Assembly: GCA_019671005.1 (NCBI GenBank) | Contig: CM033747.1 | Span: 24,765,188 to 24,829,187, forward strand | DNA length: 64,000 bases | Direction of reading: 5' to 3' | Origin: Hibiscus mutabilis | Taxonomy: Eukaryota > Streptophyta > Magnoliopsida > Malvales > Malvaceae | In this document: positions 11,420 to 22,599 of the stretch, piece after piece | Layout of the letters: every line of letters begins with the position of its first letter | Position numbering within the stretch: position 1 is the first letter of the stretch | The notes under the pieces: model-generated | What the model saw: only the letters and a program-made list of their open reading frames with translations | Database searches by the model: none | What the model was told of the DNA's origin: nothing | Program-made: the position numbers and the translations under genes

Positions 11420-12025
11420 GAAATAACAATACTTAAATCAGAGGCAAAACTGGCTAGAGACTGGTACGATAGTGACCCTTACAAAAGTATTAAAAATTTG
11501 GTTTACATAATTGAAAATACCAATTTTGGTTTAGTTTATTTAAAATATATTTTGGTTTGGTTACGGTTTGTAGTTATGGGAAAAATCAAGTAATTAACCC
11601 AATTAATCATCTACAATATTTGTAAATTTTATTCATTAGAATATCTTGTAGCCCAATGAGTTTGATGTCCCTTTGATTTGCTGTAGACTTTATTGGTCTC
11701 GAACCATTACTTGAACTGAATTGAATATTTTAGTTAATTGATCAATCGGTTATTCGATTTAGTTGATATAATTTAAGGTCAAAAATTAAATGATCCAAAT
11801 TTATCAATTAATTGAAATAATTTCCTAATAATTAACTGAAACCAATTTTGCACACTTCCACAAAAAAACTTCCCATAGTCTATCCTCAATTGCTCCATCG
11901 GCTGCCACAACTTGCTGTGTCGATCCCCATCTTCGATGGTCCATGAATTCTGAACTTTTACTTCCTGTATTTGTTTTTTCCTCTTGAACTTGAATATGAT
12001 GTATGGTTAATTCGAGTCTTTAATG
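11420..12025. repeat. end of duplicated segment copy 1 and start of copy 2
   Basis: 11420-11510 ('aataacaatacttaaatcag...gactggtacgatagtgaccctt') matches 14818-14880 ('aacaatacttcaattagag...gactagtgcgataataaccctc'). 11700-12020 matches 6230-6530. So a unit of roughly 0.7 kb (excluding insertions) is present twice in tandem. No gene. Confidence 0.6.
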
Positions 12026-12148
12026 GTCGCCCCGTTTAGCATTGCTTTTGAAAAGTGTTTTTGGGGTCAAAAGCACTTTTGGAGGCAAAAAAAACGCTAA
12101 ACAGTTAATTTTTTAGAGAAAATACGTTTGAAAAGTGCTTTTCAACAA

Positions 12149-13981
12149 TGTAATACCCAAATTTTACCTGGGCCTATACATATATATATATAAACATAAT
12201 ATTCTCTTTAAATAATAAATAAATAAATAGATATTAAATAAATAAATAGATAGTAGTCCAAATATCCATTTCAATGTCCAAATTACATATAAAAACCCCA
12301 AGCCCATTATAAGGTCTAAATCCCCATTTTCTATAGTTGTTAACAGCCCAACAAACACAAATATGAGTTGAATTTAAAATTACCGCTCAAACTTTGTCAT
12401 GTGACAATCCCTGGTTAGCCCATACATACTTCACGCGGATAATGATCTTTATCCCAACAGCTGACAGCTGACGTCACCCATATGATGTCAGCATAATGTC
12501 ATACTGCACTATCTCCTATAAATATATAAAGAAAAAAGTTAAAGTTGGTCAGAATATAGATGGAATAGATCTATCAGCGGAAGGTATGGCGAAGCTTCAG
12601 CGTTGTTCTTCAATCTTGAAGAACAACGAAGAAAATCATTCGAAATACATGGATTTTGATCTATTTCTAGGCGTTCTTCTAGGTTTGTTGGTGTTTGTGA
12701 GAATAGGGGGCAGAGCATTTGGGAGCGAGAGAAGTCAGTGAGAGAGAGAGTTTTTAAAAAATAAGGGAGAAAAGCGAGTTTTAGCTTAGAAGAAGGGTTT
12801 AAATACCCTAATCCAAATGGCACTGTTTTGGTGCCGAGTTGAGGAGACCCGCGAACTTGAAATGGGTCAGGCCCCAGGGTTCACGTATTTGTATCCGAGT
12901 TTTATTAAATTTTAGCCCAGAATTTTCAATTGTTGTAATTTGGTCCCAATTATAATAAAATCAAATTCAAGTTTAATTCTTTTCAATTTAGTCCTTCTTT
13001 AATTATTTAATTTAATTGCAATTTAATTGTTTAATTGATGCATATTTTAATTAATGCATGTAGTATAATTGTTAGATAATTAAGACACCTAGTTTAATTT
13101 ACTATGTACATATAGCCTTAGTTTTAAGTTCTCATCAGGTTTTAATAATTCAATTAGGGAGATAATTATAGAAAATTAATGGTATTGAGTGGGAAACTTT
13201 GGAGTTCAAATTTGAATGGTGTCCCAATGTAATAGGATGTTGTTCGACATGAGCTTTTAAGTAGAAAACTCAATATTCATTAAAACTTTAGAAAATTGAT
13301 AAATAATATTAGATTAATTAATTAAAGCCTTAATTAGTACTAGTACTTTAAACAATTAGAGAAATTAAATCAATAGTGAATATTATCTATAATTTCGGAG
13401 TTTAAATATGGATAGTGCTCAAGCAATTGGGTGTTGTCTCATGTAAACTTTGAAATTAAATAATATTCATAGATTAAGAAATACATAAATTTAATTAGAG
13501 TCTTTTAAGTTAGAACTTAAAATTAACAAGATCATAATTAATCATGCATAGAAAACCTTTTATATGTGAAATATATTTTTGGAATATGAATAGAGGTGTC
13601 CTGAGCGTATAGAGGTGTTTTCAATTTATATTCAAGGTAAAAATATATTTCCATATAAAAGGAATATTTCCATTTGGAACATAAACCTAGTTAATAATCA
13701 ATGATTAAATTAAATTCAAAATGTTATTCCAAAATGCATGCAAAATTAAAGGTACTCATTTCAGGCGTTTGTGGGGGTGCTAATCCTTCCCCACACGTAA
13801 TTGACTTCCGAACCTCAATTTTTTTAAAAGAAAGAATCTCTGGTTGTTTTATGGTGTCCGATCTACCAAAGTGACCAGTGATGACTCCAAACCTTTTTCA
13901 AAATCGAAGTTTAACAGAAAAACCTTGATTTTCAAAATTAATCGTCCAAGCTATTTTACTGGTTAAAAAATGGTTTCGACA
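12149..13981 (+). mobile_element. solo LTR, Tat-like (Ty3/gypsy)
   Basis: Begins TGTAATACCC and ends about GGTTTCGACA. Near its 3' end, 13772-13880 ('gtgggggtgctaatccttcc', 'ccgaacc', 'tctctggttgttttatggtg') is the same block as in both LTRs of the 46292-53711 element, so it is a distant relative. No PBS, coding region or second LTR follows. It splits the MITE sequence 'gtgcttttcaac|aagctcaaacg'. The flanks AACAA and GACAA/AGCTC do not give a clean duplication, so the right edge could be a few bases off. Confidence 0.65.
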
Positions 13982-14357
13982 AGCTCAAACGAAAAAGCTG
14001 AAATTTCTAGCTTTTGCGGCTGGAAAAGTGCTTTTAGAAGCCAAATTACAATTTTAACCTTCATTTGCTATTGTGTTCATTTATAATTTTTAAACTTATA
14101 ATTTTTTACGAAGATATAATTATATAATTAATAAATTATTCTTTAATTTAAAAATTATATATATTCATGTCAAGTTTTTTAAATAAAATATTTTATATTT
14201 TTATATTTTTATGAAAAACGTACAAATGTTAAAAAATGTGTATTTATTAATAAAAACATTTTTTATATTTTTATAATAATTTAAGTTAACATGTTTCATA
14301 TATTATAACATTAAAAAATTTGCAGATTGTTTAAATATATATATATATATATATTTT

Positions 14358-14520
14358 AGAGCAAGCACATTTAGCTAGTTGGTCAAGTTTCTCATCTTTG
14401 TTCCCTCATATTCTCTTAGGTCATGGGTTCTAGACTACTAAGAGCACTCTCCTTCCTTCCCCTAGAGTCTTATTTCCCATCCCTCTAGGTAGGGTTAAGA
14501 TTAGATTTAGGATTTATCAA
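14358..14520 (+). mobile_element. SINE-like element
   Basis: 'gagcaagcacatttagctagttggtc' carries an A-box-like TAGCTAGTTGG and, about 40 bp on, a B-box-like GGGTTCTAGAC (14425-14435), as in tRNA-derived SINEs. It ends 'ttaggatttatcaa'. Both sides are (TA)n runs (about 14334-14353 and 14521-14538), suggesting insertion into a TA microsatellite. A related copy lies in reverse at 15168-15311. Confidence 0.5.
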
Positions 14521-14709
14521 TATATATATATATATATAACTAACAATACCATGTTTAAAATGGTCATATATCTTCTCAAAATCACTTTTTAACATCAATA
14601 CTAAGCACTTAAATATTAACTCACAAAAATTTAAAAGTACCTCTAAAAAGCACTTTTTAAAAGTACTTTTCCACTGCACTCTTCAAAGTAAATGTTAAAT
14701 TAGCCATAA

Positions 14710-15167
14710 TCTTTTTTACTTTCAATAAATCTTCAGTCTGAACCATCATATCATTTTTGATTGAGGTATGCTGTTGTTCCCGACATGACATAATATTTTC
14801 ATTGTTGAGATCGACGTAACAATACTTCAATTAGAGATGAAACTAACAAGGACTAGTGCGATAATAACCCTCATAAAAAATTAAAATATTAAATTCAGGT
14901 AATAGTAAAATTACTTTTTCTCAAAATATATAATTAATTGTTGTCACCATAAGTTTAGATATTTAAAATGACATCTAACAAATAATGTTGATCTATGTCT
15001 CCAACTAGTTGGGAGAAAGCATTGTTTTGCGAACTCTTCCCTTTCCATTTTTATTCTTTCCATTCAATCTTCGTGTGAAACCGTTTGGTTGTGTATGCTT
15101 GTTTATCTATATCTTATATTTGTTCAAAACTACATAACTTACACAAATATCTTGCAATTGCTTATTT
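14710..15167. repeat. end of duplicated segment copy 2, then AT-rich sequence
   Basis: 14730-14880 matches 6600-6675 plus 11411-11510, as expected for an uninterrupted duplicate. 14900-15167 is AT-rich and I see no gene or element in it. Confidence 0.5.
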
Positions 15168-15311
15168 TTGATAAATACTACTTCTACCTACAAGGGGAAG
15201 GAAGAGACTTTAGGGGAAGGGATGTTCTTGCTGGGTCTTGAACCTAAGACCTAAATGAAGGGGATGAGAGCAGGTGAGCAGCTCTGACCAACAGGTCATC
15301 AACGCTTGCTC
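15168..15311 (-). mobile_element. SINE-like element, reverse copy
   Basis: On the minus strand it reads 'gagcaagcgttgatgacctg', 'ttggtcagagc' (A-box-like) and 'ttaggttcaagaccc' (B-box-like), then 'cttcccctaaagtct...ttgtaggtag' and 'tatttatcaa'. It is colinear with 14358-14520. It sits about 270 bp past the stop codon of the wax gene. Confidence 0.5.
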
Positions 15312-15576
15312 ATTTAGAATTAAAACTAACTAAAACGTATAAAATAACTAAATAATTATTAAAAATATAATTTATGCAAAATAAAAAATTAAAATGTATT
15401 TTTTACATTTAGCTTATTTGCATAGAAGTAGTGTATTCATGAATTATTTTTTATATTTAAAAAAGAAGAAGGTAGCAATATATAGCATCTTTGACAATGG
15501 TAAAAAATTGGCATCAACATTAATGTTTTAAAATTCTAATTTCATTTTCTTTGTTTTGTTGTTTCTTCTGGGTTGT
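15312..15576. other. 3' flank of the wax gene
   Basis: AT-rich. It should contain the 3' UTR and polyadenylation site of the minus-strand gene ending at 15577, but no clear AATAAA signal is visible close to the stop. Confidence 0.4.
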
Positions 15577-18500
15577 TTAGGCACCTGACGCCGGCCTTAA
15601 ACCATGCTTCATAGCAGCTTCCCAGACAAGATCGATCCGGTCGACATCGATCGCCCCGACTTCGTGATGGGTCCAGCCTTGTAGCTGATGAACCACGCCC
15701 CCTGCATGGCATGCGTGCACCACTCCTCTTTCCATGGTGTACTGTTTCAAACAAAACTCATGTTCGTTAGCCAGTTATGTCTGAAACAGAAATGGATGAT
15801 TAGAGAGAAAGATTGGTCACCTCACAACTTCCCAGAGCTTGAACATCATCGGGCAATCTCATGGCAGCCAGATCACCGTAAGTGCAGTCTCGTTTGAATG
15901 CTAAAATGGGTGGCACCACAAACTGATGAAAATGAGTTCCCGATGGAGCCCAACTCTGTTCCCTCGGTGTTATCCACTTGCCCACGATCCATGTCTTTTA
16001 CATAACAACAACTCAATCGGGTTCTAGGATATATATACATATCAGGTTATGAAATATCATGTATTTATACTTTTCGTGTTCTCTATGTTGATAATAGATT
16101 ATTTGTTTTTCTTATCCGTAGAGGTAAACAATGCCAAATCACATTAAATCTCGTATCTCTTGTATGTCTTATTTTATGTTGTTCTCACTTTAATTATTTT
16201 TCCGCATACAAATTCCTAACATCTTCTAGTTGCCGCATTTGGTGTTTCAGTGAGCTAAATTGTTTATATGATATCTATGGCAGACGCAGTTGCATGTCAT
16301 ACCTTGCAGTTTTGAGCAGCCTGGTACTTGGTCACCTGGACAAGGTAGTTTTGGCAGTCCACATGGGCTTCCCTTTGTATTTTCTGAAACCTTTCAGTTG
16401 ACATAGTCAACATCTGCACATTATGTCCAAAGCCACATAAGCAATCCATTTCAAGTAGCCCCACCCAAATAACAACAAAATCCGTCATTTTTTTTTTGTG
16501 TAATTTATGTTTTTACCAATAATTTTATGATGTGTGTATTATCAATAAAAACATAAGCAACAAATAAACATCAAGAACAATAATCTTATGCCCTTTTTAT
16601 TGCCCCTATGTATGCTCCAACAATAAAAAATTAAATCCTAACCTTAAATTCAATTTTTTTAGTATTGGCGCACCAAAAAGATGTAGATGATTTCTATTCG
16701 GTCATTAATACACGGTGCATAAAATTATTGGTGGGACTTATAAAGGGGCACAAAATTTTTTTGGAGGGACGTATAAAGGGGCACAAAAAATAGACAAATT
16801 TTTTGTGCCCCTATTTATGCCCCAACACAAAAAAATAGGTTTAGGGTATATGATTAAGGTTTAGGTTTTAGAATTAGGGTTTGGAGTATTAGGTGTAGGA
16901 ATTTTTTTAAGATTTAAGATTTAGGGTTAGGGCTTATGATTTAATTTTTTTAGTGTTGGGCATGAAAGAAACACCAAAAAGGAATAGAATTCCTCTACCT
17001 TTTGCTGCCCTTGTTTATATCCCACACTAAAAAAATAGATTTATATTTTAGGTTTAGAGTATCGGGGATATAGTGTGTGTTTTTGTTTAAGATTTAGAAT
17101 TTAGAGTTAGAGCTTATAATTTAATTCTTTAATCCTCTACCCATTTTCGGTGTCAAAATACTAAAAATTTAAATTTTAAGCCTTAACCCTAAATTATAAA
17201 TCCTAAACCCTAGAATATTCTCAATCACTAATTTTCTAAACACTAAACTTAATTTTTCAGTGTAAAACATAATTAAGAACACTAAAAAGTAGAGGATTTC
17301 TATTCACCAGGGCCAATGATTTTTGTTCATGCAATATTGCTAGAAGACTTACAAGAACGCGTACTCTCCTTCGACAAAGGTAAAGAGCAATGGCTCGGCC
17401 GAGCTTGGAAGTGGCTCCTGTTAAAAACACTTGTTCCACATCTTTAGGAATTTCGTTCAGAATAACAGCAGCCGTCAAGGTATTGCCATGGACAACTCTC
17501 ACTTTAAGCTCCGGATGTTTTTCAACAAACAGAGTTCCTCCTCCGTTCAGAGCCTCATTCTGCACGCCTTCCCAAATCATGTTTCTTTAGACATTGTTTC
17601 AACAACGGTCTGTTCTTGATTCATTTCTCATATTATTTCTCCCAACAACCGCTACCAGATAACTGGAGGGACAATTAAAAAACATGCCCTATGTATTAAC
17701 GTGTTTAAATAAAGAAAAGTAGGGACCTTATTTAATGCAGCAAGGCTGATGACCTTCACCCCTATTCTGTCAGCCCTTAGAATTGCCTCCTCTATGCGCT
17801 TGTTGATCCCTTCCATTGCAAATGGTAAGAAATACTGCAAAACATTTCCATGCCCTAGCTCATTACTCGGCTCTCCTATATGTTAACCATATGCACCAAA
17901 ATTTTAAATCAAATTCGAACCTGAAAGCCGAATCTAGGAACCACCCATGTCTGGTGCAGACAGCCTCTAAGGTTGTAGGAAGTGAGGAGGAAGACCTTGG
18001 ACCAACACCACATCACTAGCATGACCAAGAATGCTAAAGGCCAAAATGGCAATAGAAAGATCCTTGTGGAGAATGGTACGGAGGACAATGATCTGAAGAC
18101 GAATGGGGCATGCAAAGAAGAGGTTATGTCCACCACATGTGCTAGGAACACAAAATCTGGTACCCTCCCATTCTTTACTACATTCACCAAAAAAAACCCC
18201 AAGTTAATTTGAGGAGATTTCAGAAATTATGAAGTACAGGTGTGCAGCTACCTGAATCTGAGCTAATTTTCCTGTGTAGCTGCCACGAGTTGAGGTTAAG
18301 TGTATTCCCCAACACATCAAACAACGGCATGAACAGACAGAAGTTCGTCATCATCTGGGTGTGGTGCAAGCTGTGGTACCTGTCAATTTTTTTTAACCAT
18401 CCAGAAATTCGGCAAACATCAATACAACTTTCGATTACTAGACACACACCTTTGAGGATAAAGATACTTGAACACGGGTCTTATATTCAGATTAAGATAA

Positions 18501-21381
18501 CTTTTAACATTTATCAATAGGGTAAACTACACAAATGACCACTTAACTATGGGGTTAGTGTCAATTTGACCACTATACTTTCAATTTTGGCAATTTTACC
18601 ACGTAATTATTTAAGTGGTTCCAATCAAGCCACCAACCGTTAAAACATAATAGAGAGGTTGACGTGGCAGTTAAATAAAATTGATATAATTGTACATTTG
18701 GTCCCCGATATTTACACAATCTATTAATTTGGTCCTAATTTTAATTTAATAAAATAAATTAATTATTCAAATTATGTGGTAACACGTGTCACCTTATTGG
18801 AGAAAGAAAAGCCAAGGTATACCTAGTGGGAGTGGCATGCGTTTGCCACTGGGCCAAAGATTATTTTGTGATATGAAGTACAATATTTAATATATGTGTT
18901 AAATGGTTTTTAATGCCAAGAAAAAAATGAAGTAAATGTGGTTTTAGGGGACTTGAACATGAGACACTTATGATGCATAAAAACATCTAACCCAATTAAA
19001 TAAATCTAATAATTAAATTAAAGTTAACAATATTTTGAATATATTTTAAATTATAGCTAGTGCACAATTAAAATTAAAATTAAAAATTAAAAATTATATT
19101 AAATTTATTTAGCGAATTCAAACTCATGATCATAATTCAAAATTATATTATGTTCGTGAGTTTAAAGATTCGCAAAATGAATTTAATATATTTTTGATTT
19201 TTGATTTTTTAATATAATTATATATAATAACTTAATTAATTTTTTTAATAAATATTAAAATTATTAATTAAGTTAAAAAATCAATTCAATGATTATATAT
19301 GTGAAATCATAAAAAAAATCTAGAAATAAAAAATATATTAAATTTAGTTTAAAAGTACAAAAATCTTAAAACTATTTTTATATTAAAAAATAGAAATTTA
19401 AAATTATATTAAATTCATTTAGCGAATCTAAACTCACAAACATAATATAATTTTAAATTTTTTATTTTAAATCATGCACTAACTATAGTTTAAAATATAT
19501 TCAAAATGTTGTTAACTTTAATTTAATTATTATATCTATTTAATTAGGTTAGATATTTTTTATGCATTATAAGTGTGTCATGTTCGAGTCCCCTAAAACC
19601 ACATTTACTTCTTTTTTCTTATCATTAACAACCAGCTAACACATATATAAAATTTTGTTCTTCATATCATAAAGCTATCCTTGAATCAGTGGCAAACACA
19701 AGCCACTCCCACCTGGGATACCCACCTAGGGCCATTTATTTGCTTTGATTTTTCTTACTCCAATCAGGCGACACATGTCACCACTTAATTGAATAATTAA
19801 TTTATTTTATTAAATTAAAATTAGGACCAAATTGATAGATTGTATAAATAACGAGAACCAAATGTATAATTATATCAATTTTATTTAGCTGCCATGTCGG
19901 CCTCTCCGTTATGTTTTATAACGGTTGGTGGCTTGATTGAAATCAATTTAATAATTATGTGATAAAATTAACAAAATTAAAAGTATAGTAGTCAAATTGA
20001 CACTAATCCTATAATTATAATTGTCATCTGTGTAGTTTACCCTTATCAATATAACAACTCCATTGGGGAAAACTCCATATGAGCTTTCCATGTCAATTAA
20101 ATGGAGTTTGCAAGTTTTATCGACCAACTAACTTTATAAACATGATCTCCATCTGTCAGCCATAAATTCCTGGTTCAGGAAACGTGGGCTGAAAGACGGC
20201 TCTTAAATGAACATCTAACTTCCCAGTTCTAAAAATAGAATGGGGCACCGTCTAGATGGAAAGAAACTTAAAGGGAAATCAAAACTCATAAATCCCGGGA
20301 CAGCAAATTCTGAAACACATTAATTGCATGGCAAGGAAAGGGTTATTGCTTACGTGGGGGTATAGAGGATGCATCTGAGGAAAGGCAATTTGTTGAACAT
20401 CTCATGTGGAACAACTTCAACATTGGAATGCCCCAAGCATCTTAGAAAATCAAACATCCCAACGTAGCCATAGATCATGCTTATCGATCCATACCCCATC
20501 AGAATCGAACCCGCCATCGGAATCCCGATCACGATACATAGTACAAGGTGTTCTAAAAACGTTGCATGCCCAGCTGCACCAGCAAGAACTTAAATTAAGA
20601 TAAAATCACTGGTGAGACATATAAAAAGGCATAAAAAAAGGACAGACAAATCTGGTCCCTTACAGGACAGAGATTGATTTCACCTGTAAAGGGATGGGGA
20701 ACTGGAGATGAATGGTGAAGAAAATGATAATGGGTGAAAAGGTAGCTCTCATGGAGAAACCTATGCGCCGAATAATACAAAGGCTCCGACACGGCGACAT
20801 GGAGTAACAGTAAAGTAACAAATCCTTTTGGGTTCCAGAGAGGAAGACTATCCAAGGAAGGGAAGATCAAGCAGGCCATGGAAGCTAACAGAGCTTGAAG
20901 GAGTATGAAATTGTCCCTGAAATGTTAACTTTAAAAAATAAATCATATAGTAATTATATGCTGTACCGAGGATGCTGATGAACATATATATTATTACCAA
21001 TCCCATTCTCTGTCAATCTGCTTGAAATCAACTCCTTGCTGTATAATCCGGCGATTCCGAGTTAGGAAAAGCATGTTACTGTAACAGTTCCATTGCTGGT
21101 GAATCAATCCTCTCAAAGCACATAGAAGGAGTATATGAAGACACCAGAGATCCTTAATGGTACCCTCATAGATCCATGAATGCAGAACTTTGGCTACTAA
21201 AGGGCCACATAGCAAATACTTGGGGTACAAGGAAAACAATTTCAATGAAACATCAGTAAAGAAGAAACAAGCAGAACCCAACATATTACATGAGGAGACA
21301 AAACTGAAAGCAAACAGAGCTATTTTGTACCTTGAAAACTACCAAGTTCTCCCAAGGCCAAGCTGACAGAGGTGCAACCAT
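15577..21381 (-). CDS. CER3: CER3/WAX2-like very-long-chain alkane-forming protein
   Basis: ER membrane protein that works with CER1 to turn very-long-chain acyl groups into alkanes for cuticular wax. Exons (minus strand, all GT-AG): 21331-21381, 20998-21218, 20684-20916, 20354-20573, 18252-18379, 17921-18177, 17727-17834, 17353-17559, 16303-16413, 15821-15994, 15577-15741; 1875 nt, 624 aa, no stop or frameshift (CER3 proteins are about 630 aa). Start 'MVAPLSAWPWENL' fits CER3 rather than CER1. Seen: hydrophobic N-terminal half; His motifs HRFLH (142-146), HFLHH (155-159) and HSLHH (244-248) of the fatty-acid-hydroxylase superfamily; WAX2 C-terminal domain with 'TGATSKLG' (453-460) and 'PREQSWAPSGTHFHQ'. 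Phases join cleanly at every intron, so the gene is probably functional. Introns 4 (1974 bp) and 8 (939 bp) are enlarged by repeats. The family and structure are sure; the ortholog/paralog status is inferred. Confidence 0.93.
16640..17300. repeat. MITE-like sequence with telomere-like core in CER3 intron 8
   Basis: Contains inverted and direct copies of 'gccccaacacaaaaaaat' and 'ggggcacaaaaaatag' motifs and a long degenerate TTTAGGG-like core (16840-16950, 17040-17115, and the reverse form at 17180-17215). 'ttagtgttgggcat' (16961) and 'cccacactaaaaaaatag' (17021) recur at 22138-22350. It appears to be two or three stacked copies of one short family inside the intron. Confidence 0.5.
18520..20042. 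mobile_element. long-arm Mutator-like MITE in CER3 intron 4
   Basis: Starts GGGTAAACTACACAAATGAC and ends with its inverse ('gtgtagtttaccc'). The arms pair over roughly 550-600 bp each (for example 18620-18700 with 19870-19950, and 18955-19000 with 19545-19600), leaving an AT-rich centre that is itself partly palindromic. Flanked by a perfect 9-bp direct repeat TTATCAATA (18511-18519 and 20043-20051), the duplication length of the Mutator superfamily. No transposase coding sequence. It accounts for about 1.5 kb of the 2-kb intron. Confidence 0.88.
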
Positions 21382-21495
21382 TTTTGTTTCCTCAAGGATA
21401 AGAATTGCAGACAAATCCAAGACAAGAATTGCTTTGTTTTGTCTCTTAGAGGAGTGAAAACACCAGAACTAGAGAGGAAAGTGGCAATGCAGCGT

Positions 21496-21504
21496 TATTT
21501 ATAG
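21496..21504 (-). promoter_or_regulatory. putative TATA box of the CER3-like gene
   Basis: Minus strand CTATAAATA about 115 bp upstream of the ATG at 21381. A start of transcription about 30 bp downstream would leave a 5' UTR near 85 nt, with an uninterrupted leader and AAAATGG around the start. A TTGACC (W-box-like) lies at 21589-21594. Position and sequence fit; function not shown. Confidence 0.55.
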
Positions 21505-21599
21505 CCCAAGTAAAAACCAACAGGAGAATATAGATTGTTGATGAAACAAAAAAAGTAGAGTTAATTCTCTTAATCCAGGTCGTCAATGTTGACCATGTA

Positions 21600-22134
21600 A
21601 GCCCGAGTTCTCAACGTGTTCCCATTTCTTTGGGTGGAACTGGGCACAGCTGTTTTGCTTTCAGCAAGCCAATAATGCTTAGTATGGTTGGGAGTGGGGG
21701 TTAGATAGGGGGCGCAACCCTCACTTTATTTTTTAATTTTTTTTAAATGGTCCCTCTAAAGATTATGACTTACATTTTGGATAAATTTTATTAACTTAAT
21801 GATTTTTTTTATGAAAGAAGAAAAGATCGACATATGCTCTAAATGAAGAAAAACCTACTCAAACTAAGAGATCCCATCAGCATGTAGCAGCAGATCAACT
21901 TCAAACCAAAAGAACATGTTAACTTAAAGATTTATATAGAATATCTTAATAGAAATCCAATGATGAAGCCAGGATTTGGGGTTTGGAGGGAAATATAAAT
22001 GTTTGAAAGTGTGGGACAAATTCATTAATAATCCATTTAAAAAAATATATTATATACATAAGCAAAAGTGAGAAAAAAATTGGGGGTAATTGCCCCTCCC
22101 CACTTCCATGTAGTTTTTTCTCTGTAAAAATTCC
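21600..22134. other. upstream flank of CER3, no gene
   Basis: Probably distal promoter. 21690-21790 ('gggggcgcaaccctcacttt', 'tggtccctctaaag') looks like degraded repeat sequence; the rest is AT-rich. Nothing coding is visible. Confidence 0.35.
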
Positions 22135-22137
22135 TGC

Positions 22138-22350
22138 CCCATTTTGGTGTCTTTTTTATGTCTCCACACTAAAAAAATTATATTTAAAGTTAGGGTTTAA
22201 GGTTAGTGTTTAGGGTTAGGTTTTAGGAAATTAGGAATATGGTATATTTTTAGGGTTTATGGTTCATAGTTTAGGATTTAGAATTTAATGTTAAGGCTTA
22301 AAATTTAATTTTTTTAGTGTTGGGTATAGAAAAGGTACCAAAAGAAGCAT
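22138..22350. mobile_element. short MITE with telomere-like core
   Basis: Left end 'ttttggtgtcttttttatgt' and 'cacactaaaaaaattat'; right end 'aatttttttagtgttggg' and 'aggtaccaaaag', the approximate inverse. Between them runs a degenerate TTAGGGTTTA-like core (22180-22310). The same ends occur in CER3 intron 8. Confidence 0.5.
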
Positions 22351-22599
22351 ATGTTTTTTGTCCAAAACATCTTAGCTTAAAACCAAAAGAGTGCTTTAAA
22401 AAATCTTACATCTCATTGTTAAATTATTTCGTTTTGTTTGAATGTTATTTTTTTAAATACAGACTTTATAAGTTTTATTTTAAATAATTTATCTATTTCA
22501 AACTTAAAGTTTATCAGTTAACATTTTAACTCAAATCTTAAATATAATATGCCTAAAATTTAATAAGATTATGTTACCATCTTTGCTCTCCCTTCTCTC

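Larger units (their letters stand above)
12026..14710. mobile_element. hAT-like MITE, split by a solo LTR and a SINE
   Basis: The left part reads 'gtttagcattgcttttgaaaagtg' and 'aaaagcactttt'; the right part holds 'aaaaagcactttttaaaagtacttttccac' and 'gtaaatgttaaattagcc' (14640-14705), roughly the inverse. Internal 'aaaaagctgaaatttctagcttttgcggctgg' (13990-14025) also belongs to it. Such 'AAAGTGCTTTT' repeats are typical of plant hAT-like MITEs. It sits in copy 2 of the duplication only. Ends are not exact. Confidence 0.45.

Noticed and set aside
17390..18212. Plus-strand open frames of 62-76 codons
   Set aside because: They lie antisense to CER3 exons 6 to 8 and have no similarity of their own.
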